64,000 nucleotides of DNA from contig NZ_CP083560.1 of assembly GCF_025143825.1 (NCBI RefSeq), forward strand, positions 2,418,001-2,482,000, given 5' to 3'. The stretch comes from Sulfitobacter sp. S223. GTDB lineage: Bacteria; Pseudomonadota; Alphaproteobacteria; Rhodobacterales; Rhodobacteraceae. Made by a program: the position numbers and the translations under genes. The notes under the pieces are model-generated. The model did no database searches. It had not been told where the DNA came from and saw only the letters and a program-made list of their open reading frames with translations. Positions within the stretch are counted from its first letter, which is position 1; every line of letters begins with the position of its first letter. Positions 9,078 through 17,267 of this stretch are shown in pieces.

Positions 9078-10133
9078 TCACCGAACCTGATGCGCGTTTT
9101 TAATGTCCAGCTTCGCTTTTACAGAGCCCCAAATATCGAACGCACGTGATCGCTTGACGCCAATTTTTTCACCTGCTGCGGCAACGTTGTCGCCAGCTTG
9201 AACGCTTTCGAGTAGGTGGCGCTCTTGCTCTGTTAAAAGATTGAGTTCGTCGACTGACGCGTTAAACCCATTATCCATACGAAACGAAACCAGCCAGCAG
9301 CCTTCACGTTTACCGTTGTAGAGAGGGTCTGGGTCAAAAGTGGATACCGACACCGTAAGTACCTCAGATGATTGATCGAGGTCTCTTGACCCACGTTCAA
9401 GCCATGTAGCATCCCCAATGACACGAGCTGAACGTGGGACCGAAAGCCTTCTAGTGGTGCCATGAGTGACAATCTGTTTGATTTCAATCATCTTATCAAA
9501 AGCTGAGTTTGTTGTCTCAACTTCACCATTGGGACCAGTAATGCAGGCAGGAATTTCGAGCTTGGACATATGATCCAAGGCAGCTCGACCGGATTGCTTT
9601 GACCGAACCACCTGCTGGCTGGATTCCCATGCCTTTGCCAAAAAGCTCTGATGCTCCTTGGCATATTCAAGGGCTTTCAGACCCGTCGCGGTATCACCGC
9701 TTTCGATAAACAGATTACACGCTGTCCAGTATCCCGGCATTCTGTTCAGCTCGAACGCTACGGTGTCATTAATCCCAAAGTCTCTAAGCCATGAGAAAAA
9801 CCTTTGGTCTGGCACCTCATCGGGATTGCAGATTTGCGACATAAGAAGAGGCCGCTGAGGATAATGGGAAATCTGCGCTTCCGCCCAAGGGTCAATGGTT
9901 CTGAGTTCCTGCAAATAATATACGACAGCCTCGATCGGGAACCCCTGGATCAGAGGTGAGTGAAAATCTCTTTCCAAGGCATCATCGTTTACAATCTGAC
10001 AGGTTTTTCCGTCGCGAAGGGTAATCATGGCAGCTTTTGCGCCCGTTGCACTCATGATGTGTTGCAACACCCGTTCCCATTTCGCAGGGTTCTGAATGGC
10101 TTCTACCGCCTGTAATACTAATTTTTGGTCCAT
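9078..10133 (-). CDS. LuxR-family transcriptional regulator (C-terminal HTH)
   Basis: 351 residues. The ATG at 10133 is preferred because GGAGG lies 4 nt before it; an upstream in-frame start has no such site. The last 55 residues form a LuxR/GerE-type helix-turn-helix: LLTEQERHLLESVQ, then a recognition helix region VAAAGEKIGVKRSRAFDIW, then a dimerisation-like end. The N-terminal two thirds look like a mixed sensory fold, GAF/PAS-like, with an APACITGPNGEVE-type PAS strand near residue 200. A classical acyl-homoserine-lactone domain is not evident. The start is 26 bp after the NACHT gene stop, so the two are probably co-transcribed. It may control its neighbours; no binding site was identified. 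Confidence 0.8.
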   Translation of the reverse strand: MDQKLVLQAVEAIQNPAKWERVLQHIMSATGAKAAMITLRDGKTCQIVNDDALERDFHSPLIQGFPIEAVVYYLQELRTIDPWAEAQISHYPQRPLLMSQICNPDEVPDQRFFSWLRDFGINDTVAFELNRMPGYWTACNLFIESGDTATGLKALEYAKEHQSFLAKAWESSQQVVRSKQSGRAALDHMSKLEIPACITGPNGEVETTNSAFDKMIEIKQIVTHGTTRRLSVPRSARVIGDATWLERGSRDLDQSSEVLTVSVSTFDPDPLYNGKREGCWLVSFRMDNGFNASVDELNLLTEQERHLLESVQAGDNVAAAGEKIGVKRSRAFDIWGSVKAKLDIKNAHQVR

Positions 10134-10159
10134 GGTCCCTCCAAACCTGACCACCTTCT

Positions 10160-12763
10160 TTAGCCAATGGTAAGGCCATGGCAACCCTCAATGGTTTCAC
10201 CTTCGAAGTCTGCTTTGCCAAATGAACATTCTGAAAAACTACACTGGCGCATAATTACCAAGGAGAAATTGGCTTGATCGAAGGAACATTCATCAAACGT
10301 ACAGTCCACAAACTCGCAGTTATGGAAGCTACACCTGTCGAACTGAACATCGGTAAATTCGCATTTCATGAAGCGGATTCCAGAAAAAGTAGATTGCTCA
10401 AAGTCGACGTTTTCGAGCTCAGTCTCTAGTATAAGCGCGTCCTTGAATACTGAATGGGATGCGGTTGTATCTTCAAGGCGGCAGTCCTCCATTGGACTTA
10501 ACACAAATCGGCTGCGACTTATGTTACAGGACAAGAACCGGACTTGAACAAAGAAAACTGATGACCACACGCTTCCCTCGATCGCACATCTAGCGAAATG
10601 GGAGCCTGTGATCTCGCCTCCGGATGCGTAATAACCTGGAGTATCCCCGTCTTCCCACGTGATCCCAGCAAGAGCACTGACCGAGAACGTGTCTGGAAAT
10701 GGATCTCCAGTTACTGCCGAGCCTGTCTTGTTAAGGGTGAAGGATGGGGTGCTAAGATGGAAATCAGGGCCATCAAACGTGGTTTTCTCGATTTTTAATC
10801 GCACGTGAGACTGAGCATACCGCGCTTGATTTAACGCTCCCCAGAATAACATCAGTGCAGCTAATGAGCGCTGAAGCCGCTCGGAAGAGCTTACCTTTGA
10901 AAACCATGTACCGTGAGGGGCATCTTCTAATTGTATCAGGCTCTTCATGAGCGTTGAAACTGACTTTGCTCGATTCCAAATCGACCAGTCGTATTTTTCA
11001 AGCCTGAGCACGGCCTCATCTCTTGCAAAAAGTCCAATCTCACGCTGCTGGGGACCCGACATGACATATGCCATCCAACGGCGCTGAGCTGATGCCTGCG
11101 CAACCTCCGACGACCCCGTACCGTGTGCGAGCATTAGGGCCTCGAATTCATCGAACAAAAATGTAGTGAGAAGATACTCGGAAAATGTCTTGTGCGTAAA
11201 TTCGATTTCGTAATCCCTAGGGTTTCCAATCAACCCCTGAGACATTGGTCGATCTTGGAACCTATAATAAAAGCTTGTTATAAGTGTGGGGTCGCCATCG
11301 TCGCCTAAATTTTGCTGGAGTTTCTCAAACTTCCTGATCAGCGATGGATCTCCATTTTTTATAACATCTTGAATTTCCTTAATGCTTACCGCCCTTAAGG
11401 TGCCGTTTTGCCAAGTCGCTACCGCCATGTGCTGAAGAATATCTGTGAAGTCAGCGCTCGGAAGCAGCTCGGACTTTAGGTCGCCCCAGTCTTCGCCTTT
11501 TCTAACCTTCTCTATTATGTCGCTGTATATCTGGTTGCGGTTCTTTTGGGAGGTATGCCGGTCAATTTGCTCGACGACGGACTTCACGTCGTACGGGGGG
11601 GCAGGCCAGGCAGATCTAGCAATCAGGAAGGAAAGCAGAGGCTCCTTGCTGAGATCAAACAAACTTTCGGTTGGGTCATCGAGGTAACGAGGCAGTTTTT
11701 CATCTGGCTCTAACCCCTTCGCTTTCAAATATTTCCGCCACCAGATGCCACGTAGCTCTTCTCCGTAAATCACCCTCTCGCCTCTGGCATCAACCAGTTC
11801 ACCTGAGAGATCACCCATTTCGAAAAGCAGGCATAGACCTGCAAGCTTATCAGCCACCATTCGAGTGACGGTGTCTCTCCCGAATACGATGACCCGTACC
11901 GATTTGCCGAAACTTTTCGCTAAAGATATTTCCGCTCTCACGGATTTGATCACTTCAAGAACACGTGGCTCAGCGTAGCTTTGAGTACCAATCTCATCCA
12001 AGCCATCGATGATCAAAGTCATTCGATCTTCGGACGTTCGCCTGAACTGTTCGAAATAGTGTTTGATTGAGATCCTGTCATCCACAACGTCAGGCAGGTC
12101 TTCATCCGGGATATACGATTGCCCATCAAAGCGGGTGCCACGAAAAAATAGGGTAAACCCTTTTCGCTCTCCTGCGAGGAGTTGTGCAATATTTAGCGCA
12201 AGCGCAGACTTGCCACTCCCTGGCCCGCCGGTAACAAATACCCAATCAACGCTGTGATCGGACTGCTTTACTGCAAAATCTCTAAGAAAGGTTTCACCAT
12301 AGGCCACAATCTCTGGATTCGTGCCTTCTCTCACTCCTTTTGGAAGGATGTGGATTGGCACATAGATATCCCTAAGCGGGAAGTTCTCGCCCACGACGTT
12401 TGCTGCGAAGCGTCTTTTGATCCACCGATGATGTTCAATGAATATGCGCCGGGCATTGCCATTAGCCGCCTCAAAGCGCGCCCAACAATTTACGAATTCT
12501 TCGTCCCATAGGGTTGCCACCTTATGATGACAAATATGACGTATGAAGTCCCTCAAGGGCTTCCGGCACTGACGACTAACTGGTTTGCTGATATTTGACC
12601 ATGATGCAACAAGTTCAGAACTAATGCTCCGGCCACCGTAAGAAGTTGACGAAATCTCCTCGCTCACCTCTAAATCGCTCAACCCGACCCTGGACATGAA
12701 GTCTCGCATAAGCTGACCTGGGGAGAACGAACCGGCTTCATTTGGCGGTGCCGTCGATATCAT
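10160..12763 (-). CDS. NACHT-type STAND NTPase with C-terminal pentapeptide repeats, candidate defence protein
   Basis: 867 residues from the ATG at 12763; GTG at 12784 and TTG at 12799 are also possible. The N-terminus (about 15-80) looks like a helix-turn-helix. Walker A GGPGSGKSAL is at about residue 179, Walker B LIIDGLDEIG at about 250, and a sensor-like IVFGRDT at about 292. These fit a NACHT/STAND ATPase. A helical middle follows with FTHKTFSEYL, a motif common at the end of NACHT winged-helix parts. Residues from about 715 on are pentapeptide repeats in the A/C-D/E-F pattern (CEFVDCTFDECSFDQANFS). In bacterial NACHT proteins the C-terminus usually senses and the N-terminus acts or recruits. 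Many protect against phage, which is inference here. It lies in a block with restriction-gene and transposase remnants. Confidence 0.8.
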   Translation of the reverse strand: MISTAPPNEAGSFSPGQLMRDFMSRVGLSDLEVSEEISSTSYGGRSISSELVASWSNISKPVSRQCRKPLRDFIRHICHHKVATLWDEEFVNCWARFEAANGNARRIFIEHHRWIKRRFAANVVGENFPLRDIYVPIHILPKGVREGTNPEIVAYGETFLRDFAVKQSDHSVDWVFVTGGPGSGKSALALNIAQLLAGERKGFTLFFRGTRFDGQSYIPDEDLPDVVDDRISIKHYFEQFRRTSEDRMTLIIDGLDEIGTQSYAEPRVLEVIKSVRAEISLAKSFGKSVRVIVFGRDTVTRMVADKLAGLCLLFEMGDLSGELVDARGERVIYGEELRGIWWRKYLKAKGLEPDEKLPRYLDDPTESLFDLSKEPLLSFLIARSAWPAPPYDVKSVVEQIDRHTSQKNRNQIYSDIIEKVRKGEDWGDLKSELLPSADFTDILQHMAVATWQNGTLRAVSIKEIQDVIKNGDPSLIRKFEKLQQNLGDDGDPTLITSFYYRFQDRPMSQGLIGNPRDYEIEFTHKTFSEYLLTTFLFDEFEALMLAHGTGSSEVAQASAQRRWMAYVMSGPQQREIGLFARDEAVLRLEKYDWSIWNRAKSVSTLMKSLIQLEDAPHGTWFSKVSSSERLQRSLAALMLFWGALNQARYAQSHVRLKIEKTTFDGPDFHLSTPSFTLNKTGSAVTGDPFPDTFSVSALAGITWEDGDTPGYYASGGEITGSHFARCAIEGSVWSSVFFVQVRFLSCNISRSRFVLSPMEDCRLEDTTASHSVFKDALILETELENVDFEQSTFSGIRFMKCEFTDVQFDRCSFHNCEFVDCTFDECSFDQANFSLVIMRQCSFSECSFGKADFEGETIEGCHGLTIG

Positions 12764-12846
12764 GTTTCTATAGTCTTTATTCACACCATTCCTAACCAAG
12801 CACGCAGAGTTGGGATCAGATAACTATAATAACGGAAACATAGAAA

Positions 12847-12879
12847 GGACCGCCTAGTTCGCAAACAACAAGGCGGTCC
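12847..12879 (-). terminator. Intrinsic terminator after the 145-residue hypothetical gene
   Basis: A 9-bp perfect stem (GGACCGCCT with AGGCGGTCC) is followed on the minus strand by a T-rich stretch, TTTCTATGTTT. It begins 6 bp after the stop of the upstream minus-strand gene, so the NACHT gene probably has its own promoter in 12764-12846. Confidence 0.6.
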
Positions 12880-12884
12880 GATTA

Positions 12885-13322
12885 TCAGCCGTTCACTTCG
12901 CGCTGGACGAAAGCTCGTACCGGCTCGACTTTGCGCCAAGAACTGATCAGAAAACGATCACCAACACGCCGTTCAATACAGATGCTCTGATCCTGTTCAA
13001 AATATATGCCGTCAGCATCAAAAATCTTGATCTTTAGAGGAATTGTAGCGCTTTTCCTTAGATCCACGACCTCGAAGCTGATGCTGATCGGGCGCTCAAT
13101 CTGATCAAACCAAAGATGCCTATAATACCGGTTATGACATTCAACGGTCCAGACATTGTATTCCACTCCAATATCACAAATGAAGCTGTCAACGTGCTGT
13201 GCAGCGTAAAAGTCATCGCGATACAACTTAACCAAGTTATTATATTGGTCGAAGCTGACAAATGGCACGTCATTTGTCTCTAGCTGCATAATAAACGGTT
13301 TGTGTATTTCGTACGTAATCAT
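12885..13322 (-). CDS. Hypothetical protein, 145 residues
   Basis: The ATG at 13322 is preceded by GAGG 9 nt upstream; GTG and ATG codons further upstream would add a few residues. There is no signal peptide or membrane segment. The sequence is rich in aromatic and acidic residues, with VECHNRYYRHLWFD in the middle and a beta-rich C-terminus. I do not recognise a family. It stands before the NACHT gene but is separated by a terminator. The low-GC codon choice resembles its accessory neighbours. Confidence 0.6.
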   Translation of the reverse strand: MITYEIHKPFIMQLETNDVPFVSFDQYNNLVKLYRDDFYAAQHVDSFICDIGVEYNVWTVECHNRYYRHLWFDQIERPISISFEVVDLRKSATIPLKIKIFDADGIYFEQDQSICIERRVGDRFLISSWRKVEPVRAFVQREVNG

Positions 13323-13580
13323 GGTGTCTATCCTCATAAAATTTGACACCGCCCGCCCGGGCTTGCGGATGGGCTAGTGATACCGCCTCCCTCCTACTTT
13401 CCGCAAAAGACAAAATCGGTCCAACGACCAAGAAAAACCTCCCAAATACCTGATCTAAATCAGAAAAAAATATCGAACGCGCCAATCCAGAAATAGCGAG
13501 GACACCGCTCTGCGGGACGCACTAGGGTCAAAAATCTTGACCAGAACATAACGACGGTAGCAGACGCACATCCGAAACTT

Positions 13581-13664
13581 TTATTCGGAGGAATAGCGTT
13601 TGCGCGTGGCACGCTTGACGTCTTTGGCGATCTTCTCGCCAGAGCTCTTTGTTGTCTTTCTCAT
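13581..13664 (-). pseudogene. N-terminal remnant of an IS3-type transposase OrfA
   Basis: A 27-codon reading frame with a strong GAGGAG site starts MRKTTKSSGEKIAKDVKRAT and ends RKRYSSE followed by TAA. This matches my memory of the start of IS3-family OrfA proteins of alphaproteobacteria, which continue EEKIRIV. Here one GAA has become TAA, the next codons read KFR, and similarity then stops. No terminal repeats or OrfB are nearby, so it is a scar and not a working element. Confidence 0.6.
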
Positions 13665-13760
13665 GGTCCACTCCTCAGTGCCTGCTGTTGAGCAACAAGC
13701 ACACTTTTAGCAAATTGCCCTGTTTGGATCCATAAGCGCTGACGTCAGACATTCCTCAAG

Positions 13761-13910
13761 GTGCATGCTGACCGTGGATACGATGCTGGGCGCCTAGAGG
13801 ATATGAAACGGCTCATCGACGCCCAGAACAGCGATGTCTTCGATGTTTTAGTGTATGTAAAATTCACGCTGGCCCCTCAGCTACGATCTAAGCGGGCGGA
13901 AGCGGCAAGG
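13761..13910 (+). pseudogene. Fragment of a type I restriction enzyme R subunit (HsdR C-terminal region)
   Basis: The plus-strand frame encodes DMKRLIDAQNSDVFDVLVYV followed by KFTLAP. This resembles the EcoEI-type HsdR C-terminal segment (a DVLAYVAFALAP-like motif in the family). After about 13880 the frame no longer looks like the family, and no HsdM or HsdS is present. The first residues (HADRGYDAG) resemble a DDE transposase motif, so the frame may be a chance fusion of two fragments. The identification is from memory of the motif. Confidence 0.45.
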
Positions 13911-14214
13911 CCAAACGGCCTTATCGACTTCGAAGGCGAAATGCGTTCATGGATATACAGGGTCATTTGTACACCCCATAACCTTTCAGCACTTTTCTCA
14001 AGGCCGCCAACCGGAATGATACACCATATCAAAAATGTTGCTGACATCTTCAGCCGAACATTTGTGATGTTTATAAGTTACCGAACGATTCCTTCAATCA
14101 ACACCTGCACACAAAATGCAAATTGAGGTCGACAGCAGCAAATTCAGAAAAAGGGGGCTGAAAAATACGAAAAGGCCCTAAATCATTGCTAAATATGACC
14201 CAAAATTAAGATAG
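13911..14214. other. Gene-free scar before tRNA-Leu
   Basis: No convincing coding frame, terminator or RNA gene was found here. The sequence is A/T-richer than the core genes and borders the 3' end of the tRNA, where integrative elements often insert. I found no clear second copy of the tRNA 3' end elsewhere in the window. Confidence 0.35.
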
Positions 14215-14298
14215 TGGTGCGGGTGAAGGGACTCGAACCCCCACGCCATAGGCGCCAGAACCTAAATCTGGTGCGTCTACCAATTCCGCCACACCCGC
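14215..14298 (-). tRNA. tRNA-Leu (anticodon TAG)
   Basis: The 7-bp acceptor stem GCGGGTG/CACCCGC pairs 14292-14298 with 14219-14225. The anticodon loop TTTAGGT sits in a CCAGA/TCTGG stem. There is a class II variable arm, a T-arm GGGGGTTCGAGTCCC and an encoded CCA at 14215-14217. The length of 84 fits leucine tRNA. Confidence 0.95.
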
Positions 14299-14413
14299 AC
14301 TGACCGAGTCGGACATTTCCGAAGCGGTTGAGACGTCACTAACAAACCACAATGAAAGAGGCGAGACAAAAAAAACACGCGACATAAACATTATCTTGTC
14401 ATATTGTTGAGAG

Positions 14414-14428
14414 AACCTGAGGCAGGTT
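14414..14428. promoter_or_regulatory. Palindrome upstream of the Hint-domain gene
   Basis: AACCTG, a 3-base spacer, then CAGGTT, 20 bp before the start codon at 14449. A second dyad, TTATCT (14391-14396) and AGATAA (14429-14434), brackets it. The placement suits a repressor site; no regulator is known. Confidence 0.3.
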
Positions 14429-14448
14429 AGATAACAAGAGAGACGCCC

Positions 14449-14970
14449 ATGAAACCGAATACGGTCAGGCGCGTTGGTGGAGCAATTCCACAAACGGGCC
14501 AATACGCGCCTTATGCATCCCGCGATACCGGGCTGTTGCAAGGCACTATGCTACTGACACTTGAGGGCGAAATGCCTGTAGAGTTTGTAAGTGTCGGCGA
14601 TAAAGTCATCACACGCGACAGCGGGATTGCCCGCGTAGAGCATATCCAGCGGACCAAACGCATGGTCCATACCATCGCTGTGGCAGCAGGATCGCTTGGT
14701 CACACACGGCCAGAGCGTGACGCGCTTCTTGCGGGTGACCAGATGTGTTTGATCCGCGACTGGCGCGCCCAAGCGATGTTCAGCGCAGATCGCGCCTTGG
14801 TCGCTGCCCGCACGTTGGTAGATGGCGAATTCATTCGCGATCTTGGCATGCAGGAACAGACGCTGATCCAGATCTTCTGTGACGGTCCGCATATTCTGTA
14901 CGCTGACGGTCTTGAAATCAGCACCGCAGACGGCGCACGCGCCCGCGGTCAGGTTCTGCACGCCGCCTAA
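14449..14970 (+). CDS. Hint-domain (Hedgehog/intein fold) protein
   Basis: 173 residues. The centre, from about residue 29, reads GLLQGTMLLTLEGEMPVEFV then GDKVITRD, which is the entry strand of the Hint_2 family common in Rhodobacterales. The usual nucleophile position appears to hold G-T and not C-F, so autoprocessing is uncertain. There is no signal peptide. The gene is followed directly by the convergent nnr gene, overlapping by 4 bp. Larger Hint_2 proteins are often fused to calcium-binding repeats; this one stands alone. Function unknown. Confidence 0.7.
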   Translation: MKPNTVRRVGGAIPQTGQYAPYASRDTGLLQGTMLLTLEGEMPVEFVSVGDKVITRDSGIARVEHIQRTKRMVHTIAVAAGSLGHTRPERDALLAGDQMCLIRDWRAQAMFSADRALVAARTLVDGEFIRDLGMQEQTLIQIFCDGPHILYADGLEISTADGARARGQVLHAA

Positions 14971-16721
14971 ATACCCAGCTGCCGGAATACTTTCGGCAGT
15001 TTTTCGGGCAAATCCTCTGCAATCAGGCCGGGGCCGAATGAAAGTGCGCACTCCTGATGGAGCCACGCACCCAGTTTGGCTGCGGTAAGCGTATCTAACC
15101 GCCGCGCAAGCAGGCCAGTAATAAAGCCCGCCAGAACATCGCCCGCCCCTGCTGTTGCCAGCCAAGGGGCGGCGCGATCGTAGTGGGCTGCGCAAAGCAC
15201 TGCGCGCCCGTTTGGCTCTGCGATCACAGTATCGGCCCCTTTGAGCAGCACGGTACAACCCGCCTCAGCTGCCGCATCACGCACCGCATCTACCTTGGAA
15301 TAAAGCGGCCCGGTCTGGTTCTCCAGCTCATTTTGATAGCTCCGTAACGATGCCAACCGCTCTTGCATGAAACTCAGATTTTCTTTCAGCCGCTCCGCCA
15401 GAGCGTCAGATTCGTGTAGTTCAGGACGCTTTGGGCCCACGAGGTTTTCAGCGATATCAGGGAACAAACGCGCAAATTCACCCCCATGCGGGGTTAACAC
15501 GCATCGCTCATGCAGAAGTTCTTTCAGTGCGCTATCTTGAGCAATCAGCGTGAGGGCGTCCGCATCAAGCACACATGCCCTGCGCGCCTCAAGCACCGTG
15601 CGCACAAGCTCTGCTTCGCGCGCGCCCATCCCCAATCCCGGTCCGATGCAGAGAGCGTTTAAGCGACTGTCATCAGCCAGCATCGCGCGAAGGGCCGCAT
15701 GGTCCGCCACTTTGCGCAGCATGATAGCATCGAGATGCACAGCGTTTTCCATCAATGCGGAGGGCGGACAACCAACAGTCACAAGCCCCGCGCCCATACG
15801 CAACGCGCCGCGCGCCGCAAGGCGGGCGGCTCCACCGCGGCCCACACCTCCCGATAGCACCAGTGCTGCGCCATGGTCGTATTTATGACCATAGGGCTGC
15901 TTGCTAAGCAGTCCGCTTGAATCTACGGCCGTTAAGTTCCGACGGTCTTCAACCGCACCCAGCGGCGGTTGAAGGCTAAGAGAGACCGGACGGACAGCGT
16001 TGCCTTCATTCAGGCTGCGGTAAGCCTCCAACCCGATATCACAGACTACAAGCTTGCCGCATAGCGCCGGACCGTCTGCCAGAAAATGACCGGCTTTGGG
16101 ACTGTCGAACGTCACTGTCAGCGCCGCATAGGCTGCGCGGGAATTGGAGGGAACAGGTTCGGGGCAGCCCAGCACCCGCCCGCTGTCAGCATCAAGGCCA
16201 GATGGTACATCCACCGCAACCATACGTGGCTGAAAATACCCATGGTCGCCGCCGCTGCCCGCCAGATAGCCCACAATATGTCCTAGCTCTCCGCTGAGCG
16301 GACGGCTTATCCCGATCCCGAACAGCGCGTCGATATAGTGCGTCACCTCGCCAATGCGCTGGCGGGTCCGCAGGCCGGCTTGCGTCAGGGCCCAGACAGG
16401 ATGCTTCGCCTGCCACCGCGCATAATTGGCAGCAGCATCGGGCGGCAGCTTGGTCGCGTCACCATAGAAATACACATCGACCCGCCAGCCAAGCGCGTCC
16501 AACAAACGCGCAATGACAAAGCCGTCCCCCCCGTTATTACCCGGCCCGCACAACACTATCGCATAGCCGGGCGCGCCCCTGCGCTCTGGCCAGTGGGCAA
16601 GAATCGCATCAACCACGCCCTGCCCTGCCCGCTCCATCAACGCCAGTCCCGTGACCTCACCCGCGCCAATTGCACGCTGTTCGACTCCGCGCATTTGGTG
16701 CGCTGTCAAAAGCTCTGTCAT
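14967..16721 (-). CDS. nnr: Bifunctional NAD(P)H-hydrate epimerase / ADP-dependent dehydratase
   Basis: 584 residues in two domains. The N-terminal epimerase (YjeF_N) has GPGNNGGDGFV near residue 60. The C-terminal dehydratase has LTPHGGEFARL and the nucleotide-binding TAGAGDVLAGFI. Together they repair hydrated NADH and NADPH. Between PHGGEF and the next conserved strand (YSKVDA) lies an unusual stretch of about 40 residues, charged and probably coiled coil (ALAERLKENLSFMQERLASL). From memory, relatives have a short loop there. The protein is otherwise intact. Confidence 0.92.
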   Translation of the reverse strand: MTELLTAHQMRGVEQRAIGAGEVTGLALMERAGQGVVDAILAHWPERRGAPGYAIVLCGPGNNGGDGFVIARLLDALGWRVDVYFYGDATKLPPDAAANYARWQAKHPVWALTQAGLRTRQRIGEVTHYIDALFGIGISRPLSGELGHIVGYLAGSGGDHGYFQPRMVAVDVPSGLDADSGRVLGCPEPVPSNSRAAYAALTVTFDSPKAGHFLADGPALCGKLVVCDIGLEAYRSLNEGNAVRPVSLSLQPPLGAVEDRRNLTAVDSSGLLSKQPYGHKYDHGAALVLSGGVGRGGAARLAARGALRMGAGLVTVGCPPSALMENAVHLDAIMLRKVADHAALRAMLADDSRLNALCIGPGLGMGAREAELVRTVLEARRACVLDADALTLIAQDSALKELLHERCVLTPHGGEFARLFPDIAENLVGPKRPELHESDALAERLKENLSFMQERLASLRSYQNELENQTGPLYSKVDAVRDAAAEAGCTVLLKGADTVIAEPNGRAVLCAAHYDRAAPWLATAGAGDVLAGFITGLLARRLDTLTAAKLGAWLHQECALSFGPGLIAEDLPEKLPKVFRQLGI

Positions 16722-16855
16722 TTTGCCACCGACCCTCGATTCACTTTCGTCTACTTTTTAATCATCACGCCTAATTCTTGAGCGAGACGTGTCAATTTCC
16801 AGCTTACCCCGTCGCGACCGTCGTGTCGCGTCTGGATTCCCCCCAACAGCGGTGA

Positions 16856-17227
<372 letters not shown>

Positions 17228-17267
17228 ACACCACACGTGACAACTCGAAAACTAAAAGGACATTGCC

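Noticed and set aside
10160..12763. Quinolone-resistance (Qnr) type pentapeptide protein
   Set aside because: The pentapeptide part is only a tail of a NACHT ATPase, so the DNA-mimic role of Qnr is not indicated.
13270..13485. A 71-codon minus-strand frame starting MARSIFFSDLDQVFGRFF
   Set aside because: Most of it overlaps the hypothetical gene in another frame. It has no ribosome site or known motif.
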